Part shown: piece after piece, positions 58,307 to 64,000 of the stretch
Layout: every line of letters starts with the position of its first letter
Position numbering within the stretch: position 1 is the first letter of the stretch
DNA from: Nitrosomonas cryotolerans ATCC 49181
GTDB lineage: Bacteria; Pseudomonadota; Gammaproteobacteria; Burkholderiales; Nitrosomonadaceae
DNA length: 64,000 nucleotides
Reading direction: 5' to 3'
Assembly: GCF_900143275.1 (NCBI RefSeq)
Contig: NZ_FSRO01000001.1
Span: 2,126,116 to 2,190,115 of the forward strand
Program-made: the position numbers and the translations under genes
The notes under the pieces: generated by a model
The model's database searches: none
What the model was told of the DNA's origin: nothing
Seen by the model: the letters and a program-made list of their open reading frames with translations, nothing else

Positions 58307-58864
58307 ATGCATCCGATTCAACATCAGCTTTATACTGATCATCATCACATACAGCTTGTACTTAATTGCTTAAGTAAAGAAATTGATTGTTATGACTTCA
58401 ATAGCCACCGTTCTGCTGATATGGCGATCATACTAAGTGCATTAGATTATATTCGCGTATATCCAAATAAATGGCATCAGCCTGCAGAAGATGTAATTTT
58501 TGATCTTTTATTAAAAAAAAACGTAAAAGAAAGTAATCTTATCGAGCAACTTAAACAGGAACATAAAAAAATTATCTCAGAAACAGATAAAATTAATCAA
58601 TTATTTAGCACGATTGCCAGTGATTGTATTGTTCCTGCAAACGAATTACTTGGTAGCGTGCGATATTTTATTAAGCTACAGCTTGTTCATCTTGAGAAAA
58701 AGAATGAATTAATTTATCCCTTAATGGATCATTTTACTGCTAAAGAATGGAAAGCGATTGAAACTAAGGTAAAAATTCAGAATGATCCCCTATTCAATAA
58801 GCCATCAAAAATAGAATACGAACATTTGTATCAATACATTATGAACTTAGAGCATGAAAAATAA
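58307..58864 (+). CDS. Haemerythrin HHE-domain protein
   Basis: A 185-residue cytosolic four-helix protein with the HHE cation-binding pattern. Candidate di-iron ligands are His12-14, His57 and Glu61 in WHQPAED, His86 in QEHKKI, and His128 with Glu132 or 134 in VHLEKKNE. Bacterial members are oxygen/NO sensors, oxygen carriers or iron-sulphur repair factors; which applies here is unknown. A strong GAGGAG ribosome site is 6 bases before ATG. A perfect hairpin terminator follows. Confidence 0.85.
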   Translation: MHPIQHQLYTDHHHIQLVLNCLSKEIDCYDFNSHRSADMAIILSALDYIRVYPNKWHQPAEDVIFDLLLKKNVKESNLIEQLKQEHKKIISETDKINQLFSTIASDCIVPANELLGSVRYFIKLQLVHLEKKNELIYPLMDHFTAKEWKAIETKVKIQNDPLFNKPSKIEYEHLYQYIMNLEHEK

Positions 58865-58882
58865 ATAAAATCAGATTACCTT

Positions 58883-58918
58883 CTCTTAAAGGACCAAACG
58901 CAGCTGGCCCTTTAAGAG
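58883..58918. terminator. Bidirectional hairpin terminator
   Basis: The arms CTCTTAAAGG and CCTTTAAGAG form a perfect 10-bp stem between two convergent genes, 18 bp after the haemerythrin stop and 4 bp from the stop of the minus-strand membrane protein. Confidence 0.65.
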
Positions 58919-58921
58919 GAT

Positions 58922-59314
58922 TTATGAAATTAATTGTGATAGCTTCGCAAAAAGCGCATTAATAGGCGGCTGAAATAGTCCCATGAAATTATCAAGTTGA
59001 ATAACACCTACAATAAAAACTAACAGTCCAGCTGCTACAATGCCATATTTTAGGCCTGTAGCAACATTAACTGCCACAGGTGGTCGTAAATAAGGCTGAT
59101 TGGAAAAAGAAAATATAACTTTTAGCAAAGCAATTAACGCTCCCCCTCCTAAACACCCTAGAAACAAATACAGTGAATAAAGTACTCTGGCACTCAAATC
59201 CTCTTCCAATAATTCAATACTTGAAAAACGCAGACAGACAATAACAACAAGCAACAAAAGAACTGAATTCCAAAATCCTCCAAATTTTGCCTTGATTTCA
59301 CTCTCAAAACTCAT
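58922..59314 (-). CDS. Small membrane protein of unknown function
   Basis: From ATG 59314, supported by CAGGAGAG upstream, the protein has 130 residues with three predicted membrane helices (about 15-32, 45-66 and 88-108). It begins MSFESEIKAKFGGFWNSVLL. A loop with LRPPVAVNVATGLKYG precedes the last helix. An upstream in-frame start would add 24 basic residues and lacks a ribosome site. I do not recognise the family; it might be a small accessory subunit, but nothing in the context says to what. Confidence 0.6.
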   Translation of the reverse strand: MSFESEIKAKFGGFWNSVLLLLVVIVCLRFSSIELLEEDLSARVLYSLYLFLGCLGGGALIALLKVIFSFSNQPYLRPPVAVNVATGLKYGIVAAGLLVFIVGVIQLDNFMGLFQPPINALFAKLSQLIS

Positions 59315-59584
59315 ATTATCTCCTCTCCTGAAAAACTTTAAATTATCGAACTTGTTTATCCAATTGAATTTAATAATATAATACATTATTCAATGAATAA
59401 TGATCCGATCGCATGGCTAAAGCAACAACTCATATTACATCCTTCAGACTGCCACAAGCTCGATATATACTATTGCCTACCGAGCTAATAAAATTAAAGT
59501 TAATTCTGATTTTCCCTGATACTGGCTATTTTAATCAATACAAAAAATAAAGATGAGCGATAATCTTTTTCAATCGGAGAAAAA

Positions 59585-60412
59585 ATGAAATCAGTAATTC
59601 CCATATTTTTTTTTATCCTTGTTTTTACCAGCAATGTCTTCGCGCAACAAAACGGCCCCGATCTCAAATCTCATGCCGCAATGATTTTCGATATACAAAA
59701 TAATCATGTCGTCTATAGCAAAAATGCAGACAATATCATGCCGATCGCTTCGATCACTAAATTAGTAACAGCAATGGTTATCCTCGATGCACGACTCCCG
59801 CTCAACGAAAAAATCAACATCGATTCTGCTGATGCCGATACACTAAAAAATACACGTTCACGTCTACAAATAGGAAGTACGCTGACACGTCATGAATTAC
59901 TACGCATAGCACTTATGTCTTCCGAAAATCGTGCAGCAGCAGCACTAGGACGCACGTATCCAGGTGGAATTAGCGCTTTTGTTGAGGCTATGAATAAAAA
60001 GGCACGCTCACTTGGAATGATTGATAGCCGTTTTATAGAACCCACCGGATTAAGTAGTGAAAATATTTCCACCGCACGCGATCTGGTAAAGTTGGTTGCT
60101 GCTGCATATAGCTATAATCTCATTTGTGAACTCTCCACCACTACTCAGCATACGGTAGTGCCAGAAAATAAGAATGATAAGCTACAATTTATAAATTCCA
60201 ACAGCCTGGTTCGTAGTGAAAATTGGCAAATTGCGATATCTAAAACAGGCTTTTTGAATGAAGCCGGACGCTGCTTGGTAATGCAAGCAAAGATCACAGG
60301 CAAACCCATTATCATTATCCTGCTGAATTCCTGGGGCAAAAACACTCGCATCGGTGACGCTAATCGAGTTAGAAAATGGATGGAAATGAATTATATCGAC
60401 AAGCAAGTATAA
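59585..60412 (+). CDS. pbpG: D-alanyl-D-alanine endopeptidase (PBP7 type)
   Basis: A periplasmic serine peptidase that cuts peptide crosslinks in peptidoglycan. The 275-residue protein has a signal peptide (residues 1-20, ending VFAQ) and the three catalytic motifs: SITK (56-59), SEN (113-115) and KTG (about 218-220). The lack of a C-terminal amphipathic anchor favours PBP7 over DacA-type enzymes. GGAG 6 bases before ATG supports the start. It stands alone before a 650-bp regulatory stretch. Confidence 0.9.
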   Translation: MKSVIPIFFFILVFTSNVFAQQNGPDLKSHAAMIFDIQNNHVVYSKNADNIMPIASITKLVTAMVILDARLPLNEKINIDSADADTLKNTRSRLQIGSTLTRHELLRIALMSSENRAAAALGRTYPGGISAFVEAMNKKARSLGMIDSRFIEPTGLSSENISTARDLVKLVAAAYSYNLICELSTTTQHTVVPENKNDKLQFINSNSLVRSENWQIAISKTGFLNEAGRCLVMQAKITGKPIIIILLNSWGKNTRIGDANRVRKWMEMNYIDKQV

Positions 60413-60545
60413 AACGCTATGGTGAAGTTATCTTTGGTCAGGTCAGAATCTTATTTCGGCTGATTATCTAAAGGAACTAGAACCGCTCTCACCTAGAAGT
60501 AATGTCATATACCAACGTATATTGGGTATCATGTTGAAACTATGC

Positions 60546-60634
60546 GAGACCTTTACAAAATCCCAATAGTTGAAAAACCAACCTTTTATAATCAACAGTC
60601 TAAAACTTCTTGCGAGGGCTTTTGCAAAAGTCTC
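60546..60634 (+). mobile_element. Miniature inverted-repeat element, family A, copy 5
   Basis: An 89-bp copy starting GAGACCTTTACAAAA and ending TTTTGCAAAAGTCTC, with the core CAATAGTTGAAAAACCAA. It lies about 125 bp upstream of the gcv promoter. Confidence 0.82.
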
Positions 60635-60758
60635 GTTAAATATCCATGCAGTAAATACATTTTGGTTCACAGCTCCTAATGTACTCACATGCAAGCAGAA
60701 AACTTTACTGATAAAGCGATTCACCGATTAAATTGACCCGCCGATTCAGTACAGCATC

Positions 60759-60788
60759 TTGTCTTAACCACTACTGCTAGGGTATAGT
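60759..60788 (+). promoter_or_regulatory. Sigma-70 promoter of the gcv operon
   Basis: A -35-like TTGTCT (60759-60764), an 18-bp spacer and a -10 TATAGT (60783-60788). Transcription would begin near 60795, about 20 bases before the first riboswitch aptamer. Confidence 0.5.
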
Positions 60789-60814
60789 CCGCAATCAGCC
60801 ATTTCATGTCCAAA

Positions 60815-61013
60815 CAGGAGAGTGCGCTAGCTTTATTTGGCGCCGCCGAAGGCGTAACCCCCCGGAACCGCTCAGGCAAGGTTAAACCAGTCTTATTCCC
60901 TGAAAACCGTTTGTGACAGGCAATCTGGAGAGTGTCAAATAATTTTTGACCACCGAAGGGGCACACGGATAATCGTTCATCCGTAAATCTCTCAGGTAAA
61001 AGGACAGAGGGGC
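60815..61013 (+). promoter_or_regulatory. Tandem glycine riboswitch
   Basis: Two glycine aptamers in series. The first begins CAGGAGAGTGC and contains GCCGCCGAAGGCG; the second begins TGGAGAG (60926), contains CACCGAAGGGGCACAC and ends with the highly conserved CTCTCAGGTAAAAGGACAG (about 60989-61007). This matches the gcvT-associated class, which turns the operon on when glycine is abundant. An expression platform before gcvT (TTAGTTGACTTACTTTTTTATT) could form the terminator/antiterminator, or translation may be the target. Confidence 0.93.
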
Positions 61014-61060
61014 GGAGTCACCTTAGTTGACTTACTTTTTTATTATCGGGAGAACTATCC

Positions 61061-62152
61061 GTGTTGAAAATGACCCCCCTTAATCAAACTCACCGTAGCA
61101 TGAATGCTAAGATGGTGAATTTTGGTGGCTGGGATATGCCGTTGCATTACGGCTCGCAATTAGATGAACACCATAAAGTACGTAGTGATGCAGGCATGTT
61201 TGATGTATCACACATGCTGTCAATAGACCTTCGAGGTGAACAGGCTCGTCATTTTTTACGTCGACTTGTTGCCAATAATATCGATAAGCTCACGCTACCA
61301 GGTAAAGCACTTTATTCTTGCATGCTCAACACGCAAGGGGGTGTAATTGATGATCTCATCATCTATTTCCTATCTGAATCCTGGTTTCGTATTGTTGTAA
61401 ATGCAGGAACTGCCGAAAAAGATATCAGCTGGATAGAGGCGCAGCGGAATGAATTGAGTCCGGATTTAGATATTATACCGCGCCGTGATCTAGCGATGAT
61501 AGCCGTCCAGGGTCCGCATGCGCGCGCCAAGGTTTGGCAGACTATCCCGGATTCCCAGTCAGCAACAGAAACTTTAAAGCTGTTTCAATCAACAATTTTA
61601 GGTGACTATTTTATTGCCCGGACCGGTTATACCGGTGAGGATGGTTTCGAAATTATCTTGCCTGCAGCCGATGCGACTGCTTTCTGGGAGGCTTTGCATA
61701 CTGCGGGGGTGGCACCCGTGGGACTGGGAGCACGTGACACGCTACGACTTGAGGCAGGCATGAATCTTTATGGCCAGGACATGGATGAAACGACTAATCC
61801 AATAGAGTCTGGTTTGGGCTGGACGATTGACCTGAATAGCGAACGTGATTTCATTGGTAAGCAAGCACTGCTGGAAAAACCCGCGACACAGCAATTGGTC
61901 GGCCTCTTACTGTTAGATCGAGGCATACTTCGCAGCCATCAAAAAGTCAGTGCGCAGCACGACAACAATATGCTTGAAGGTGAAATTACCAGTGGTGGTT
62001 TTTCGCCAACAATTAATCAATCAATCGCATTGGCACGTCTTCCTTTACAAGTTTCAATCGAAGATGAGGTGAATGTGATAATACGAGACAAGAAGCTGCG
62101 CGCCAAAGTGGTAAAATATCCATTCGTACGCAATGGAAAAATTCTGGTCTAA
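61061..62152 (+). CDS. gcvT: Glycine cleavage system T protein (aminomethyltransferase)
   Basis: Transfers the methylene of glycine from the lipoylated H protein to tetrahydrofolate, releasing ammonia. The 363-residue protein has [11 protein letters not shown] near the start and [20 protein letters not shown] and [18 protein letters not shown] (catalytic Asp and folate site). GTG at 61061 is chosen because GGGAG sits 8 bases upstream; TTG 61064 and ATG 61070 are alternatives. It is first in the riboswitch-controlled operon. Confidence 0.96.
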   Translation: MLKMTPLNQTHRSMNAKMVNFGGWDMPLHYGSQLDEHHKVRSDAGMFDVSHMLSIDLRGEQARHFLRRLVANNIDKLTLPGKALYSCMLNTQGGVIDDLIIYFLSESWFRIVVNAGTAEKDISWIEAQRNELSPDLDIIPRRDLAMIAVQGPHARAKVWQTIPDSQSATETLKLFQSTILGDYFIARTGYTGEDGFEIILPAADATAFWEALHTAGVAPVGLGARDTLRLEAGMNLYGQDMDETTNPIESGLGWTIDLNSERDFIGKQALLEKPATQQLVGLLLLDRGILRSHQKVSAQHDNNMLEGEITSGGFSPTINQSIALARLPLQVSIEDEVNVIIRDKKLRAKVVKYPFVRNGKILV

Positions 62153-62197
62153 TTCTGAAGCCGTAGCGAAATATTATCTAATTCTGGAGTGAAAAAA

Positions 62198-62587
62198 ATG
62201 AATATCCCAACACATCTTAAATATACCAAATCTCATGAATGGGTAAAACCTGAAAATGATGGTACGGTAACGATTGGCGTTACCCACCATGCTCAAGAGT
62301 TATTGGGTGACATGGTCTTTCTCGAACTGCCACAGATTGGACGTAATCTTGCTCAAAGAGAGGAATGCGCAGTGGCTGAATCCGTAAAAGCTGCGGCTGA
62401 CGTGTATGCACCTATAACAGGAGAAGTAATTGCCGTTAATTCCGAGCTTGAATCGGAACCCGAGAAAATTAATCAGGATGCCTATACTGCATGGCTATTT
62501 AAACTAAAACCCACGAATCCTGCTGAATTGGAAGAACTGCTTGACTCAGTAAAATATGAGGCATTATTGAAGAGTGAAGATCATTGA
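62198..62587 (+). CDS. gcvH: Glycine cleavage system H protein
   Basis: The lipoyl shuttle between the P, T and L proteins. From ATG 62198, with GGAG 8 bases upstream, it has 129 residues. The lipoyl lysine is Lys64 in [15 protein letters not shown]. The pattern [22 protein letters not shown] near the start is canonical. A GTG three codons upstream overlaps the ribosome site and is unlikely. It follows gcvT by 45 bp. Confidence 0.97.
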   Translation: MNIPTHLKYTKSHEWVKPENDGTVTIGVTHHAQELLGDMVFLELPQIGRNLAQREECAVAESVKAAADVYAPITGEVIAVNSELESEPEKINQDAYTAWLFKLKPTNPAELEELLDSVKYEALLKSEDH

Positions 62588-62691
62588 ACAAATGAACTCA
62601 TATTTATTGTTTCACTCCCGCTGAAAGTATTACGTGTTCCAGACTTTCTGATTTCTATATTTCATTACCATAAGATCTATTAAAACAAACC

Positions 62692-64000
62692 ATGCCGTTT
62701 ATTCCTCATACCGATGAAGATATTGCTGAGATGCTCACAAGCATCGGTGCAAATACAATTGAAGAGCTTTTCGACGAGATTCCAGAAGATTTAAAAAGTG
62801 GTCGGTTAGAAAAAGTGCCGCCCGGATTAAGTGAAATGGAAATTTCTCGGCTGATGATGGGACGCGCCCAAAAGGACGGTTTCTATCTTAACTTTATTGG
62901 TGCCGGCGCATATGAGCACCATATACCTGCTGCGGTATGGCAAATTACCACACGGGGAGAATTTTATTCCTCCTATACGCCCTATCAAGCGGAAGCCAGC
63001 CAAGGAACATTGCAACTGCTGTATGAATACCAGACCATGATGGCATCGCTTACCGGCATGGATATATCCAATGCCAGTATGTATGACGGCGCTTCTGCAC
63101 TGGCTGAAGCCGCGTTAATGGCAGTACGGTCGCATAAAACATCACGACGCATTTTAATACCTAAAACCATACATCCTGTTTATCGTAGTGTTGTCCGTGC
63201 CATTGTCAAAAATCAACAGATAGAAGTAGTGGAATTACCATATTGCCCCCAATCAGGGCAAACGCTACCTGAATCTCTTGAGGCTTTTTCTAAGGAAGAA
63301 TTCGCGGCATTGGTCATTCCACAGCCTAATTTCTTTGGTGTATTAGAGCAAGTTGACGCCCTTACCGATTGGGCACATAGTAAGAATGCATTCGCTATTG
63401 GTGTCGTTAACCCGGTAACATTGGCAATGCTGACCCCCCCTGGTGAATGGGGAAGTAAAGGCGCAGATATAGCCGTAGGTGAAGGCCAGCCGTTAGGTAT
63501 TCCACTTTCCAGTGGCGGTCCTTATTTTGGTTTCATGGCGTGTAAGAATGCATTAGTGCGGCAAATACCCGGACGTATTATTGGTCGTACCAATGATTTA
63601 GACAATAAGCCTGGCTTTGTGCTCACGCTACAAGCACGTGAACAACATATACGCCGCTCTAAAGCAACATCCAATATCTGTACTAATCAAGGTTTGATGG
63701 TCACAGCAGCGACCATTTATATGTCCTTGCTTGGTCCTGAAGGATTGCGTCGAATAGCAGCGCAATCTCATGCTAATACCTTGGAACTTGTGACGCAAAT
63801 GGAGAAATTGCCCGGCGTTAAACGGATTTTCAGTGAATCGCTATTCCACGAAGTCGCTGTATCGCTGCCGATCCCAGCCAAAAGTGTTTTACAGACCATG
63901 AAGGAAAAAGGAATACTGGCTGGATTGGATTTACAGGAATTTTACCCAGAAATCGGAAATGCCATGCTCGTATGCGTAACTGAGACGAAAACTTCGGATG
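62692..64000 (+). CDS. gcvPA: Glycine dehydrogenase (decarboxylating) subunit 1, partial at window end
   Basis: Subunit 1 of the split P protein, which decarboxylates glycine with PLP and passes aminomethyl to GcvH. The start [19 protein letters not shown] and motifs [31 protein letters not shown] and [10 protein letters not shown] are typical of GcvPA. The visible 436 residues run to the window edge, so the last few codons are missing. gcvPB is expected next. A two-subunit P protein, as here, differs from the single GcvP of E. coli. Confidence 0.95.
   Translation, partial: MPFIPHTDEDIAEMLTSIGANTIEELFDEIPEDLKSGRLEKVPPGLSEMEISRLMMGRAQKDGFYLNFIGAGAYEHHIPAAVWQITTRGEFYSSYTPYQAEASQGTLQLLYEYQTMMASLTGMDISNASMYDGASALAEAALMAVRSHKTSRRILIPKTIHPVYRSVVRAIVKNQQIEVVELPYCPQSGQTLPESLEAFSKEEFAALVIPQPNFFGVLEQVDALTDWAHSKNAFAIGVVNPVTLAMLTPPGEWGSKGADIAVGEGQPLGIPLSSGGPYFGFMACKNALVRQIPGRIIGRTNDLDNKPGFVLTLQAREQHIRRSKATSNICTNQGLMVTAATIYMSLLGPEGLRRIAAQSHANTLELVTQMEKLPGVKRIFSESLFHEVAVSLPIPAKSVLQTMKEKGILAGLDLQEFYPEIGNAMLVCVTETKTSD

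Larger units (their letters stand above)
60413..61060. other. Regulatory stretch between pbpG and gcvT
   Basis: This 648-bp gap holds, in order, family A copy 5 (60546-60634), a promoter (60759-60788), a tandem glycine riboswitch (60815-61013) and the gcvT ribosome site. No protein gene is supported. Confidence 0.7.

Noticed and set aside
11386..60634. CRISPR array formed by the repeated 89-bp elements
   Set aside because: The copies are tens of kilobases apart with no spacers between them, both orientations occur, and no cas gene is present.

Overview
The window reads as chromosome of a low-GC betaproteobacterium, most like an ammonia oxidiser of the Nitrosomonas type. This is inference from gene content: short-form HisG, an FlhDC flagellar master regulator, two-subunit glycine decarboxylase, a DhnA-type class I aldolase, and the ndk-rlmN-pilW-rodZ-ispG-hisS-yfgM-bamB-der cluster. 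No ammonia- or carbon-fixation gene lies in the window to prove it. Most of the sequence is ordinary housekeeping DNA, broken by small, mostly decayed mobile elements.

Layout. 1-4.2 kb: the end of sodB, then hisG, hisD, greB, a SpoU-type RNA methylase and a small exported protein. 4.2-10.5 kb: uvrB, an aspartate aminotransferase, flhDC and a receiver-GGDEF-EAL protein with degenerate receiver and GGDEF sites. 10.7-13.1 kb: tRNA-Ser(GGA) followed by a decayed island holding an integrase relic cut by a miniature element, a DUF6988-type gene, an unannotated 54-codon zinc-knuckle ORF and a degenerate copy of the tRNA 3' end. 13.2-24.5 kb: metR/metE, selO, a cold-shock gene, a CAP/RTX exoprotein, a glycine-zipper lipoprotein, D-lactate dehydrogenase and fumC, which is followed directly by a TnpB scrap. 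24.6-28.7 kb: nrdAB with two NrdR-box-like sites 31 bp apart. 29.1-38.4 kb: a PspA-like gene coupled to a polytopic membrane protein, a divergent HTH regulator, a giant LplT-PlsC-acyl-ACP-synthetase fusion, relA and a group III truncated haemoglobin. 38.9-49.8 kb: a cation efflux gene and the der-to-ndk cluster, all on the minus strand. 49.8-51.7 kb: a mobile-element hotspot with two different miniature inverted-repeat elements and a full IS200/IS605-type TnpB element. 51.9-60.4 kb: aldolase, a DUF3025 gene, pyrophosphatase, a zinc-ribbon membrane protein, a secreted matrixin-like protease with an exported neighbour, a haemerythrin-like protein, a small membrane protein and a PBP7-type peptidase. 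60.8-64 kb: a promoter and tandem glycine riboswitch ahead of gcvT-gcvH-gcvPA, the last cut by the window end.

How it fits together. The coupled groups are: envelope and cell-shape functions (rodZ, pilW, bamB, yfgM, PspA-like, LplT-Aas fusion, pbpG); one-carbon and methionine metabolism (metE, the gcv operon under glycine control); deoxynucleotide supply (nrdAB under probable NrdR control); and motility control (flhDC beside a c-di-GMP phosphodiesterase). Five copies of an approximately 89-bp element with GAGACCTTTGCAAAA-type ends are scattered through the window and no matching transposase is present.

I found no CRISPR array, restriction system, toxin-antitoxin pair or intact prophage, and nothing that can be called a new system with confidence. 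The best leads are the PspA-like/membrane-protein module, the matrixin/partner pair, the island genes and the miniature-element families.
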